From positions 221,766-255,542 of the forward strand of contig JAEERW010000007.1 of the NCBI GenBank assembly GCA_016286055.1: a stretch of 33,777 bases of DNA, in the 5' to 3' direction. Positions 24,882 to 33,777 of the stretch are shown here, one piece after another. Numbering within the stretch: the first letter of the stretch is position 1; the number at the start of each line of letters is the position of its first letter. The stretch comes from Bacteroidales bacterium. Lineage in GTDB: Bacteria; Bacteroidota; Bacteroidia; Bacteroidales; UBA3824. Made by a program: the position numbers and the translations under genes. The notes under the pieces were generated by a model. That model did no database searches. It was not told the DNA's origin and was given only the letters and a program-made list of their open reading frames with translations.

Positions 24882-26555
24882 ATGAAACACATTATTACAA
24901 TCATTGCAATTCTAATACTATCAACTGCATCAATCTCAGCACAAGAGGCTTATGCATTAATGTCACCCGACAGCACAACACTAACATTTTATTACGACAC
25001 ACAGAAAGCATCCCGAGAAGGAACTGCCTTTGAATTAAATCACAACGGAGAGTTACCTCAATGGTGTCAAATGGAAATGATGTTAGCAGCACCTTGGAAT
25101 CCTCATTTCACAAAAGTTGTCTTCGATAATTCATTCAAAGAAGCCCGTCCGAAATCGTGTTCCGATTGGTTTGCAGGTTTTCATAATCTTGTCGCAATAG
25201 AAGGTATCGAAAATCTCAACACTTCTGAGGTTACTACTTTTAGTAGTATGTTCTACCATTGTCAAAGCCTCAAAAACATAGACTTAAGCGGATTCAATAC
25301 AAATAAAGTAACAAATATGAATAGAATGTTTTCGTGTTGCGAAAATCTTACTAATCTTGATTTAAGTTCATTCAATACAGATAAGGTTGAAGATATTGAT
25401 TATATGTTCTATCGCTGTACACGTATCGAAACAATTGATTTAAGTAGTTTTAATACACAAAGTGTCAAAAAAATGAACGGAGTATTTATGAAGTGTACAA
25501 ACCTACAATACATTGATTTAAGTAGTTTCATGACCGCAAACGTGACTGACATTAGTGACATGTTTTCGAATTGTTACCATTTAAAAACCATTTATGTAGA
25601 TAAAGATAAATGGCTTTTGAATAATGATTTAATAACTAACGACGAAAATCTATTTTACAATTGTTTAAGTTTATATGGAGGAGAAGGTACTATCTATACC
25701 TCAGATAAAATTGGAGTCGACTATGCTTGTATTGATCAAGGTCCTTCAAAACCGGGATATCTTTCATCCAAAGAGCGCAAACCAAATAAACCAGTTTCAT
25801 CGGTTGCGGTACCTTATTTTGTATCTAAAAATGATGTATTTTATTTTCGATATAATAACCATATCCCTGATGATGCTTTTATAATATCGGGATTGTTTAT
25901 TTCGTTAAATGACATATCAGAAAACGTAACAAAGATTATAATTGAAAAATCGTTTGCCAATTATAAACCAATAGAGATAATACATTGGTTTTCATACTGT
26001 AAGAATCTTACTACAATAGAAGGACTTTCTAACCTCAATACTGATAGTATTACAGATATGCATTATATGTTTTATGGTTGTAGCAGCCTTACCACTCTTG
26101 ATTTATCACATTTCAACACAGAGAATGTTACTAATATGAGTAGTATGTTTGCATATTGCAGCAGTCTTGTTGATTTAGATATTTCAGGTTTTAATACACA
26201 GAATATTGAATCTACCTACACAATGTTTCTTGGTTGCAGCAAACTTACATCATTAGATCTCAGCAGTTTCAATACCGCCAAAGTTACAGATATGGATGGC
26301 ATGTTTAACGATTGTACAAATCTTAAAACCATCTTTGTGGGTGATGGATGGACTACTGCGCGTGCCCGTTATGGTAGAGAAGAGGTTGATGGAAGAATAA
26401 TCATTTACAATGAGAACGGTGGTATATTATTCACCAACTGCCACAGCCTCGTAGGCGGCAAAGGCACAAAATTTAGTCCTCGATACACCGAAAAAGACTA
26501 CGCCCACATCGACGGCGGAGAATCCGCACCGGGATATTTCACCGAGAAAAAATAA
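24882..26555 (+). CDS. BspA-like surface protein with DUF285 repeats (2 modules)
   Basis: 557 aa. Signal peptide MKHIITIIAILILSTASISA. Module 1 (about 21-295) has five, and module 2 (about 307-557) four, 26-residue repeats of the form MFxxCxxLxxLDLSxFNTxxVxxM. These belong to the DUF285/BspA leucine-rich-like family of adhesins. Each module ends with a conserved cap, xIDxGxSxPGYxxxK. There is no lipobox and no type IX C-terminal signal domain; it ends in APGYFTEKK, so the route to the surface is unclear. The start and end are nearly copied by the next gene: a tandem paralogue. Confidence 0.88.
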   Translation: MKHIITIIAILILSTASISAQEAYALMSPDSTTLTFYYDTQKASREGTAFELNHNGELPQWCQMEMMLAAPWNPHFTKVVFDNSFKEARPKSCSDWFAGFHNLVAIEGIENLNTSEVTTFSSMFYHCQSLKNIDLSGFNTNKVTNMNRMFSCCENLTNLDLSSFNTDKVEDIDYMFYRCTRIETIDLSSFNTQSVKKMNGVFMKCTNLQYIDLSSFMTANVTDISDMFSNCYHLKTIYVDKDKWLLNNDLITNDENLFYNCLSLYGGEGTIYTSDKIGVDYACIDQGPSKPGYLSSKERKPNKPVSSVAVPYFVSKNDVFYFRYNNHIPDDAFIISGLFISLNDISENVTKIIIEKSFANYKPIEIIHWFSYCKNLTTIEGLSNLNTDSITDMHYMFYGCSSLTTLDLSHFNTENVTNMSSMFAYCSSLVDLDISGFNTQNIESTYTMFLGCSKLTSLDLSSFNTAKVTDMDGMFNDCTNLKTIFVGDGWTTARARYGREEVDGRIIIYNENGGILFTNCHSLVGGKGTKFSPRYTEKDYAHIDGGESAPGYFTEKK

Positions 26556-26568
26556 ATATAACACCACT

Positions 26569-29500
26569 ATGAAACACCTTATCACCATCATCGCGGCACT
26601 AATACTATCCGCCACATCTGCCTCGGCACAGGAGGCGTATGCTTTAATGTCTACCGACAGCACCACTCTGACATTCTATTACGACACACAGAAAGCAACC
26701 CGAGAAGGAACTGCCTTTGAAATGAATGTTGGTGATTCTATCCCTCATTGGCTTTTTCAGGAATATTTTGGACAGAAATATACAAAGGTTATCTTCGACC
26801 CGTCGTTCAAAAATTACCGACCAACCACATGCGCTTATTGGTTCGGAGAGTTTAGAGATCTAACCAATATTGAAGGTATGAAAGAGAATCTCAACACGTC
26901 GGAAGTTACCAATATGTCCTATATGTTTGCCGGTTGCAACAATCTCCCCGAAATAGACCTCAGTGGGTTCAACACCAAAAATGTAGTGGATATGCATAAA
27001 ATGTTTTCAGGGTGCAACGAAATTACCACACTTGATTTTAGCACTTTTAATACAGCCAAAGTAACCACTATGGGAAATATGTTTCAAGGGTGCATAAATC
27101 TTACGGAACTTGATTTAAGCACTTTCAACACCGATAATGTAACAAGTATGCACAGCATGTTTATTTTGTGCAAGCAACTTAAAAAACTCAACATATCAAC
27201 CTTCAACACATCTAACGTTGAATCCATGGCGTATATGTTTGGCGATTGTCAAAGTCTCGAAACTCTTGATGTGAGCAAATTCAACACTGCAAAAGTTAAA
27301 AATATGTTCAAAATGTTTTGCGGTTGTAAAAATGTATTAGAATTGGATGTGAGCAAATTCAACACGCAACAAGTGATTAATATGCAAGATATGTTTGCTT
27401 GGTGTTACAAGTTACAGAGCCTCGACGTTAGTGGGTTTAACACTACAAATGTTACCAATATGAGTGGTATGTTTGCCGATTGTACAGTGTTATCTAGCAT
27501 TGATGTCAGCGGTTTCAATACCGACAAAGTTACTGATATGAATTGTATGTTTAGCAAATGCTATAAACTAACCAATCTCAACCTCAGTGGGTTTAAAACC
27601 GACAAAGTAAAAAGTATGAGATGGATGTTTAAAGATTGTCATAGCCTTGCAAGTATCGATTTAAGTAGTTTTTACACATTTAATGTTGAATCTATTGAGG
27701 GTATATTTGAGAATTGTAAAAAACTAAAAAAGATATACGTAGGAGATTTTTGGAAAATAAAAAAGGATGCTACATCAAACAATATGTTCAAAGGTTGTAT
27801 TTTTCTTTCGGGTGACAAGAAAACTAAGTACCACGAATCTCATACCAACATAGAATACGCCCGCGTAGATGGTGGCAAATCCGCACCAGGCTATTTCTCT
27901 TACAAAAACAACGTAATAAGTTATCCACCTTTCCCACGCGAGGCATATTATGTATTCAACAACGACACAATGTTTTTTTACTATAACTGCGACAGACCAG
28001 TAAAATCTTTTGATATAAAAGGCGACCGGTTGGTTTATGACCATAAAATTACAACCGTAGTATTCGACAAATCATTTAAAGATTACCGCCCCAAAAGTTG
28101 TCATTATTGGTTTCTCGGCTGTGAAAAACTTACAACTTTCATTGGAATGAACGAGTATCTAAATACCGACAGCGTTACCGATATGATAGGTATGTTCGAG
28201 TTTTGTGAGAATCTCAAAACACTTGACCTAAGCGGATTCAACACCGAAAATGTAGAGAACATGAACTCTATGTTTTATTCTTGCTCAAATCTTGAAACAA
28301 TCTACGTTGGCGACAAATGGATCATGAATAAAAATAACCGAAGCCAAAACATGTTCCAAAATTGTTACCAGCTGTGCGGAGAAAATGGTACAGATTATTA
28401 TCCCCAAAAATACAACGATTATTTTCGTGCCCAAATTGATGGTGAAGGCACACTTAAACAGGGATATTTCACAGCCAAGGGTCATACAGCATTGCGTCCA
28501 TACTCAGTTATAGAAAACGGAGTCCAGACATTTCGCTTCGACGGTCAAAAGCCCGAAAACGCATATAACATGCGTAAATCAAAACCCGAATGGAATGTTA
28601 ATGATATATACAAAATCGTATTCGACACATCGTTTTACAAGTACAAGCCACAATCATTGGAAAGTTGGTTTGAAGGTTACTCAAATCTCACCGAGATTGA
28701 GGGAATCGAATATCTCAACACTTCAAAGACTGCTACAATGGCTAATATGTTCAAAGGATGCAAAAACATCACAGTGCTGGACCTTACGGGGTTTAATACT
28801 TCGGGACTAACTTTTGGTTTTTGTTTTAAAGACAAATCAGAGGTACAAGCGGCGTTGGATGATCCTAATTTTTCTTGGCCAAATAGTTCTCCTTGCTTCA
28901 AAGGAACGTTTTCTGGCTGTTCCAAGCTTCAAACTATATATGTAGGTGATTATTGGAAAAGTAGTTACTTTTTTAGCAACACAGTAAAAATTAACGATAG
29001 CACATCTACATTCTACAAATGCGAACAACTTATCGGAGGCGCAGGAACTAAATACAAAAATGGCTGCGATTTATTTCAAATTGACGAAGGAGAGTCTTCG
29101 CCAGGATATCTCACTTATAAAAGTCCGTTTGATTACACCGACTCACAAGGCAACACGCCATACGCAGTAGTTAAAGACAGTACATTATATCTATATTTCA
29201 ACAACGACAAACCCTCCAACGCTATCAGAATAAGGGCTTGGGATGATAATGTCCGCAAAATTGTAACCAAAATTGTATTAGACAAATCATTCAAAAACTA
29301 TAAGCTCAAAAGTTGTAGTGGCTTGTTTGGATTTTTATATAATGTTAAAACGATAGAAGGCATTAACGAAAATCTCAATACCGAAAATGTATTTGATTTT
29401 GCAAATATGTTTAATAATTGTTACAATCTTACCGATTTAGACTTAAGTGGACTAAATACAGCAAAAGCAACAGATATGAGTGGAATGTTTGAAGAATGTC

Positions 29501-30594
29501 ATAAATTATCATCCATAGATATCAGTGGATTTAATACAACCAACTTAGAGAAAATTGTTGATATGTTCTATAATTGTCATAATCTTAAAACCATTTATAG
29601 CGATAACTTATGGAATGTTGATCATCTAGACTCTACCTACTCTATATTCCAAGGATGTGAAATGCTATTTGGTGAAAAGGGTTCAGAATGTAATATTGGA
29701 AAAGAATTGGTATCATTTGCACATATTGACGGTGGTGATTCAAATCCAGGATACTTTACACTAAAGGGTAATAATCCTTATGAGCCTACAATAGATTATT
29801 ATAAAGCATTACAGCCATACTTAGTGTTATTTAATGGAATATTGACATTTTATTACGATCAAAATAGACCAGTACAATCATTAGGATGGCCAAAATGGGA
29901 ACGAACATGGTTATCGTTTACTGATAGCACAATCGTAAAAGTAGTATTCGACAAATCGTTCGCAAATTATAGACCTACATCTACAGAATTATGGTTTTCA
30001 GATTGTAGCAATCTGAATTCTATCGAAGGTATGGAATACCTTAACACGTCTGAGGTTATAAATATGCGTTATATGTTTGCTAATTGTAGCAAACTCACAA
30101 ACATTAACTTAAGTCATTTCAATACACAAAAAGTTTATGATATGAGTTATATGTTTGCTAATTGTACAAAACTTACAAACATTGACCTTAGCCATTTCAA
30201 TACACAAAACGTTACCCATATGTTATATATGTTTGCCAATTGTACCAAGCTCTCAAAAGTTGACCTTAGTCATTTCAACACACAAAAAGTTACTCAGATG
30301 GATGGAATGTTTGCTCTATGTGAAAACATTACAGAATTAGACCTCAGTAGTTTCAATACTTCAGAAGTAATGTCTATGTATAATATGTTTCACGAATGTA
30401 AGAAACTGAAAACCATTTTTGTAAGCAACAAATGGGTTGACAATTTAATAAGAGGCGAGCATCCATTATTCACAAACTGTCCCAAACTCATAGGTGGCAA
30501 AGGCACAAAATTCACCCCCGAAAAAACTGACAAAGAATACGCCCGTATAGATGGCGGCATTTCCGCACCGGGATATTTTACAGAGAAAAAATGA
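26569..30594 (+). CDS. Large BspA-like surface protein with DUF285 repeats (5 modules)
   Basis: 1341 aa with signal peptide MKHLITIIAALILSATSASA. Five modules, each opening with a short beta-segment (xFYYDxxxPxxxxx), then a KxVFDxSFxxYRPxS strand, a run of DUF285 repeats, and closing ARIDGGxSAPGYFT-type caps near residues 446, 636, 847, 1065 and 1340. Repeat counts per module are about 11, 2, 1, 3 and 5. The first 50 residues are nearly identical to those of the preceding gene, 13 nt upstream. In module 5 the repeats are close copies at the DNA level (78-bp period near 30073-30230), a sign of recent expansion. Function inferred: surface adhesion. Secretion route uncertain. Confidence 0.88.
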   Translation: MKHLITIIAALILSATSASAQEAYALMSTDSTTLTFYYDTQKATREGTAFEMNVGDSIPHWLFQEYFGQKYTKVIFDPSFKNYRPTTCAYWFGEFRDLTNIEGMKENLNTSEVTNMSYMFAGCNNLPEIDLSGFNTKNVVDMHKMFSGCNEITTLDFSTFNTAKVTTMGNMFQGCINLTELDLSTFNTDNVTSMHSMFILCKQLKKLNISTFNTSNVESMAYMFGDCQSLETLDVSKFNTAKVKNMFKMFCGCKNVLELDVSKFNTQQVINMQDMFAWCYKLQSLDVSGFNTTNVTNMSGMFADCTVLSSIDVSGFNTDKVTDMNCMFSKCYKLTNLNLSGFKTDKVKSMRWMFKDCHSLASIDLSSFYTFNVESIEGIFENCKKLKKIYVGDFWKIKKDATSNNMFKGCIFLSGDKKTKYHESHTNIEYARVDGGKSAPGYFSYKNNVISYPPFPREAYYVFNNDTMFFYYNCDRPVKSFDIKGDRLVYDHKITTVVFDKSFKDYRPKSCHYWFLGCEKLTTFIGMNEYLNTDSVTDMIGMFEFCENLKTLDLSGFNTENVENMNSMFYSCSNLETIYVGDKWIMNKNNRSQNMFQNCYQLCGENGTDYYPQKYNDYFRAQIDGEGTLKQGYFTAKGHTALRPYSVIENGVQTFRFDGQKPENAYNMRKSKPEWNVNDIYKIVFDTSFYKYKPQSLESWFEGYSNLTEIEGIEYLNTSKTATMANMFKGCKNITVLDLTGFNTSGLTFGFCFKDKSEVQAALDDPNFSWPNSSPCFKGTFSGCSKLQTIYVGDYWKSSYFFSNTVKINDSTSTFYKCEQLIGGAGTKYKNGCDLFQIDEGESSPGYLTYKSPFDYTDSQGNTPYAVVKDSTLYLYFNNDKPSNAIRIRAWDDNVRKIVTKIVLDKSFKNYKLKSCSGLFGFLYNVKTIEGINENLNTENVFDFANMFNNCYNLTDLDLSGLNTAKATDMSGMFEECHKLSSIDISGFNTTNLEKIVDMFYNCHNLKTIYSDNLWNVDHLDSTYSIFQGCEMLFGEKGSECNIGKELVSFAHIDGGDSNPGYFTLKGNNPYEPTIDYYKALQPYLVLFNGILTFYYDQNRPVQSLGWPKWERTWLSFTDSTIVKVVFDKSFANYRPTSTELWFSDCSNLNSIEGMEYLNTSEVINMRYMFANCSKLTNINLSHFNTQKVYDMSYMFANCTKLTNIDLSHFNTQNVTHMLYMFANCTKLSKVDLSHFNTQKVTQMDGMFALCENITELDLSSFNTSEVMSMYNMFHECKKLKTIFVSNKWVDNLIRGEHPLFTNCPKLIGGKGTKFTPEKTDKEYARIDGGISAPGYFTEKK

Positions 30595-30640
30595 AATTAT
30601 ATATTAATTCTCATTATATTTGGAGAAAAAATAAAGAATC

Positions 30641-31318
30641 ATGGCTGACAACAATTTTTTACCACAACATGGCAATTATAGAAATCTTCGTGTGTATAAG
30701 GTCACAGAAATAATATACGACATAACCTACTATTTTGCGCAAAAATATTTATCTAAAGGTGATCGTACCGTTGACCAAATGGTACAAGCAGCCCGTAGTG
30801 GCAAACAAAACATAGCCGAAGGCAATCAAGCGGCTGCCACTTCAAGCGAGACAGAAATAAAACTTACAAATGTTGCCAAAGCCAGTCTTGAAGAATTATT
30901 GATAGATTATGAAGATTATCTTCGTGTTCGCAAACTAGAACAATGGAACAAATTGCATCCTAGATTTGAAACTATGCGTCAATATGCTAGAAGTGAGCAA
31001 ATAATGAAAGACTATGCTAAATACATCGTCCGTATGACTGATGAAGAAATAGCAAACTTATGTATCACTCTAATCCATCAAGCAATATTTATGCTCTTCA
31101 AACTTCTTGAACATATGCAAGAACGTTTTGTTAAAGAAGGTGGAATCAAAGAAATAATGTATAAAGCAAGAACAGAGTATAGAAATGAACAAAAGCATCT
31201 AAGTTCTCAGCAAAATCAGATTATTCAGAGTAAACAGAGTACTCAGAGTAATCAGAATAATCAGAATTATCAGAGTGATCAAATTTCCATAAACAATCAA
31301 AATCTCCATAAAAAATGA
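30641..31318 (+). CDS. Four-helix-bundle protein (23S rRNA intervening-sequence family)
   Basis: 225 aa. Residues about 8-190 hold the four-helix-bundle fold (NYRNLRVYKVTEIIYDITYY, VDQMVQAARSGKQNIAEGNQ, SLEELLIDYEDYLRVRKLEQ) known from proteins of rRNA intervening sequences and found as free genes throughout Bacteroidetes; their role is unknown. The tail from residue 190 is a Q-x-x low-complexity stretch coded by nine-base repeats. A -7 box TATATTTG (30615-30622) may give it a promoter. It ends ATGA, overlapping ogt by 4 nt. It is not inside an rRNA gene here, so it is a free-standing copy. Confidence 0.85.
   Translation: MADNNFLPQHGNYRNLRVYKVTEIIYDITYYFAQKYLSKGDRTVDQMVQAARSGKQNIAEGNQAAATSSETEIKLTNVAKASLEELLIDYEDYLRVRKLEQWNKLHPRFETMRQYARSEQIMKDYAKYIVRMTDEEIANLCITLIHQAIFMLFKLLEHMQERFVKEGGIKEIMYKARTEYRNEQKHLSSQQNQIIQSKQSTQSNQNNQNYQSDQISINNQNLHKK
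31208..31279 (+). repeat. Nine-base CAG-led coding microsatellite
   Basis: CAG begins at 31208, 31217, 31226, 31235, 31244, 31253, 31262 and 31271, then CAA at 31280: eight 9-nt units in frame, coding Gln at every third residue (QSNQNNQNYQSD). Confidence 0.85.
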
Positions 31319-31809
31319 CCTTTCTCTACCCTACTCCATCCCCCCTCTCCCCTATCCTCCTCTCATCCGATGACGAAGTACTTACAAATCTGCACTTTAT
31401 AAATTCAAGTGAGGCGGCTCTGGTGGAGAATGGTGGCACTTTGCCAATATTTAAGGATGTAACCAAGTGGTTAGATGATTATTTTGCGGGAAAGAGACCG
31501 AATTATATACCTGAATATCAAATTAATAATGCGACTCCGTTTCGCAGAGAAGTTTTAGAAATATTGAAGACCATACCATACGGCGAAACAATCACTTACG
31601 GCGAAATTGCCACTCAAATTGCCAAAAATCACAATATTACCAAAATGTCGGCACAGGCTGTGGGTGGTGCTGTGGGTTGGAATCCTATTGGAATAATTAT
31701 TCCTTGCCACAGAGTTTTGGGCGTTAGCAAAAAACTCACAGGTTACAGCGGAGGAATAGATAACAAAATTGGTCTATTGAATATTGAGGGGATAAAATAT
31801 GCTAACTAA
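31315..31809 (+). CDS. ogt: Methylated-DNA-[protein]-cysteine S-methyltransferase
   Basis: 164-aa suicide DNA-repair protein that moves the alkyl group from O6-alkylguanine to its own Cys. Helix-turn-helix FRREVLEILKTIPYGETITY, arginine-finger region AQAVGGAVGWNPIGIIIP and the active site PCHRVLG are present, with a typical C-terminus (SGGIDNKIGLLNIEG). The N-terminal domain is short and degenerate relative to Ada-C. It overlaps the upstream gene by 4 nt (ATGA). Confidence 0.92.
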   Translation: MTFLYPTPSPLSPILLSSDDEVLTNLHFINSSEAALVENGGTLPIFKDVTKWLDDYFAGKRPNYIPEYQINNATPFRREVLEILKTIPYGETITYGEIATQIAKNHNITKMSAQAVGGAVGWNPIGIIIPCHRVLGVSKKLTGYSGGIDNKIGLLNIEGIKYAN

Positions 31810-31827
31810 AAAAGTTTAACCGAGAAC

Positions 31828-31858
31828 TTGATTTTTTACAAATAATTCCATACGTTTG
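31828..31858 (+). promoter_or_regulatory. Bacteroidetes promoter of the lipoprotein gene
   Basis: TTG (31828-31830), 20 nt, TACGTTTG (31851-31858). Predicted start near 31865; the ATG is at 31903. Confidence 0.75.
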
Positions 31859-31902
31859 TAACTCACAATTATATACATTACCAACCATAAACAAATGCAA
31901 CA

Positions 31903-32571
31903 ATGAAAAAAATCTCGTTATTATTAGCCGTAGGGCTCACAATGCTTACCTTGTCGGCCTGCAACAACGGCGGCAACACCAACAACGCCACCGAATCTGC
32001 CAACAATTCTGCCACCACCACTGGTGATTCTCAAACCTCCAACAACAGCGGCAACGCTACAAAAGCCGATGCGCAAAAGGCTATGATTCCCGGCAAACTC
32101 AACTTCGTGAACCTCAAAGATGGCGAACAACCCGTTATGACCGCCTTGACGCTCAAAGGAAACCAAGTTGGCTCTGCGGAATGGAATGACCGAAAGCCAG
32201 CCACCGAAGGCATCCGCTGCATCTTTAATCTGAACGAGTGGATAGAGTTTTATCCCGTGACCAATGCAGAATACGGCATCAAGGTGTGGATTATCAAGCA
32301 CAAGGACGACCAGAGCTACTACCTGAAAAACAAGATGCGCGACATCACTCCCGGATTTGTGCAAGGCGGCGACATCCGCAAGGATCCCGATGCCGAGGAA
32401 GGCAGCCCCTGGGGAAGCATGTATGTTAATCCTGAAAACGCTGAGCCCGGCTACTACGACTTTGTATTCACATACGAAGACAAGGTATTTGCCACAATGC
32501 TCACAAAATTCTACAAAGTAGATGAACTCGACAAATCCGACGAAGAATTGGAAAAACTGATGAAGGAATAA
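31903..32571 (+). CDS. Lipoprotein, unknown function
   Basis: 222 aa with a lipoprotein signal (MKKISLLLAVGLTMLTLSAC; LSAC lipobox, Cys20). Residues 21-58 are a flexible Asn/Thr/Ser linker. The mature domain (about 65-222) has NLKDGEQPVMTALTL, FNLNEWIEFYPV and a short motif SYYLKN..., rich in acidic and aromatic residues. No known enzyme motif; family not recognised. It is monocistronic, between its promoter and the terminator at 32596-32633. Confidence 0.85.
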   Translation: MKKISLLLAVGLTMLTLSACNNGGNTNNATESANNSATTTGDSQTSNNSGNATKADAQKAMIPGKLNFVNLKDGEQPVMTALTLKGNQVGSAEWNDRKPATEGIRCIFNLNEWIEFYPVTNAEYGIKVWIIKHKDDQSYYLKNKMRDITPGFVQGGDIRKDPDAEEGSPWGSMYVNPENAEPGYYDFVFTYEDKVFATMLTKFYKVDELDKSDEELEKLMKE

Positions 32572-32595
32572 AACAGAATCATTTATATTAATTTT

Positions 32596-32633
32596 GCCCA
32601 TAGTGATGATAAAAATACACTATGGGCTTTTTT
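32596..32633 (+). terminator. Intrinsic terminator after the lipoprotein gene
   Basis: GCCCATAGTG (32596-32605), 12-nt loop, CACTATGGGC (32618-32627), then six T. Perfect 10-bp stem. Confidence 0.9.
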
Positions 32634-32665
32634 ATAACCACATTCATCATAACTACAAACATTAT

Positions 32666-32705
32666 GTGTAAAAAAATTTTACAGTGTTGTAAAATTTTTT
32701 TACAC
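32666..32705. promoter_or_regulatory. Perfect 17-bp-arm AT-rich palindrome, possible operator
   Basis: GTGTAAAAAAATTTTAC (32666-32682), 6-nt centre, then its exact complement (32689-32705). Inner core TTTTACA-GTGT-TGTAAAA; an extra TTTTACAC follows at 32705-32712. It lies between a terminator and the next gene. No T run follows as a clean terminator would need, so an operator is more likely than a hairpin terminator. Confidence 0.7.
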
Positions 32706-32793
32706 TTTTACACTATTGTTAAAACATTAAACTATTAATAATCAACAAAATATTCATAATGGTACGTTCTGTGATGAATAAAAAGGAGTTACT

Positions 32794-33777
32794 ATGTTTT
32801 CACTCAAAGCAACCATTATGAAAAAACTAACATTACTATCAGCAGCCCTGATTGCATCCAGTACAATTGTACATAGCGTTCATGCTCAGGACTTTATATA
32901 CATTATGCCCAGCAAAGAGATTGCCGAAACTGGCGAAGATCTATGGTTTAAGGCGTATCAAATTGATAAACAATCTTTTGCACTATCAGACCGCAGCCGT
33001 ACTCTCTACCTTCAAGTACGCACTGCATCCGACAGCGTGGTTTGGAGCGAGAAATACCCCTTAGTTTCGGGACGAGGCAATGGACATATTTATATAGGTG
33101 CTGATTGGCCTCAGGGTGAATACTTTATTGAAGGCTACACAAAGTCTTCGTTCACATCCGACAGCACACAAGCCATTCGTCCACGCCGTATCCGTGTGGT
33201 AGATCGTGTAACACAGATGGATTCTATTTCAAACCAAGCGATTAAGAATGATTCCGAACAAAAAATAAACTCAAAACATCGTTTCGACCTATTTCCCGAA
33301 GGGGGACATCTTGTCAATGAAATCTACTCAGTAGTAGCATTCAAAGCCACATACGGAAACGGTATTCCCGAAGAGGTATCTGGAAAAGTTTTTGAAGATG
33401 GCAAAGAAATAGCGTCTATACAAACCCTCCACGACGGTATGGGGCGGTTCTCCATTAATCCTATGCTGGGTAAAGAATACAAAGTAATCCTCGACGACGG
33501 CAGAACAATTCCATTCCCAGCAATTGAGCCCGAAGGTCTCTCTCTCCGTGTTTCTAACAACAATGCAAAAGGATTAACCTTATTGGTTTCGTCTTCCAAT
33601 AATACACCTCAAAATTTCTCAATCATCGCCAAGCAGAATGGTATAGAGTGCAGCACAGCCAAAGGCACAGTCAATGGTCAGCAGATAGTGAAACTACCAG
33701 CAGAATATTTTACCCTCCAAGGCATTGTGGAGATTACACTGTACGATGTCAACGAACGCCCTGTTGCCGAAAGATTG
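32794..33777 (+). CDS. Macroglobulin (MG2)-domain protein, C-terminus beyond window
   Basis: 328 residues seen; the frame is open at the window edge. Signal peptide ends at VHAQ (Met at 32818 begins MKKLTLLSAALIASSTIVHS). The following MPSKEIAETGEDLWFKAYQI, LYLQVRTASDSVVWSEKYPL, GDWPQGEY-like turn and FIEGYTKSSF match the MG2-type domain found before TonB-plug or carboxypeptidase-like domains in Bacteroidetes surface proteins. A rare Shine-Dalgarno (AAAAGGAG, 32781-32788) favours the ATG at 32794 over 32818. The full role cannot be judged without the rest of the gene. Confidence 0.75.
   Translation, partial: MFSLKATIMKKLTLLSAALIASSTIVHSVHAQDFIYIMPSKEIAETGEDLWFKAYQIDKQSFALSDRSRTLYLQVRTASDSVVWSEKYPLVSGRGNGHIYIGADWPQGEYFIEGYTKSSFTSDSTQAIRPRRIRVVDRVTQMDSISNQAIKNDSEQKINSKHRFDLFPEGGHLVNEIYSVVAFKATYGNGIPEEVSGKVFEDGKEIASIQTLHDGMGRFSINPMLGKEYKVILDDGRTIPFPAIEPEGLSLRVSNNNAKGLTLLVSSSNNTPQNFSIIAKQNGIECSTAKGTVNGQQIVKLPAEYFTLQGIVEITLYDVNERPVAERL

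Noticed and set aside
30641-31318. rRNA intervening sequence remnant
   Set aside because: The protein family is shared with rRNA intervening sequences but no rRNA sequence flanks the gene here.
31924-32601. A 225-codon ORF on the minus strand
   Set aside because: Antisense to the lipoprotein gene, which has its own promoter, lipobox and terminator.

Overview
This window comes from a bacterium of the Bacteroidetes, most probably the order Bacteroidales. The evidence is the Bacteroidetes-type AtpD, a short AtpC, a Wzi/RemB-like outer-membrane protein, BspA-type surface proteins, and many promoters of the Bacteroidetes form (TTTG or TTG, about 20 bases, then TAnnTTTG), with Shine-Dalgarno sites almost absent. 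I cannot name a genus.

Layout. 1-1745: end of an ATP synthase operon (atpD without its start, atpC) closed by a perfect palindromic terminator. 1764-3898 (minus): a secreted alpha/beta hydrolase behind a DUF4143-type AAA ATPase. 4142-6273: two GT4 glycosyltransferases, followed by convergent radC and rpsT. 7411-8163: a GT2 glycosyltransferase. 8180-9331 (minus): a second DUF4143 ATPase. 9500-9880: a gene-free stretch with two candidate small RNAs of related sequence. 9936-13841: an apparent operon of a GNAT-like protein, upp, rsgA and a Wzi-like protein.

13846-20449 is a defence island on the minus strand. A D12-class DNA adenine methyltransferase, an McrB-like AAA+ motor and a DUF2357 (McrC-like) nuclease overlap one another as a LlaJI-like restriction-modification operon. 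Immediately upstream lies a strongly structured, gene-free ~300-nt unit with its own -7 box and intrinsic terminator, and then a DUF1016 nuclease gene flanked by near-identical 35-bp promoter copies. 20495-23698 returns to housekeeping genes: a membrane protein, a U32 peptidase-family protein and ahcY.

23754-24876 is a YafQ-type toxin-antitoxin pair with an operator palindrome in its promoter, followed by a chorismate-mutase-like/DUF3781 fusion. Two tandem BspA/DUF285 surface proteins (557 and 1341 aa) follow, then a four-helix-bundle protein with a 9-nt microsatellite tail, ogt, a lipoprotein, a long AT-rich palindrome, and the start of a macroglobulin-domain protein cut by the window end.

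The most unusual signals are: (i) both DUF4143 ATPase genes carry a promoter abutted by a tandem array of dyad-symmetric units with the same 32-bp period but unrelated sequence; (ii) the structured RNA in front of the restriction-modification operon; (iii) the promoter duplication that brackets the DUF1016 nuclease gene; and (iv) the paired small-RNA candidates at 9529-9875.
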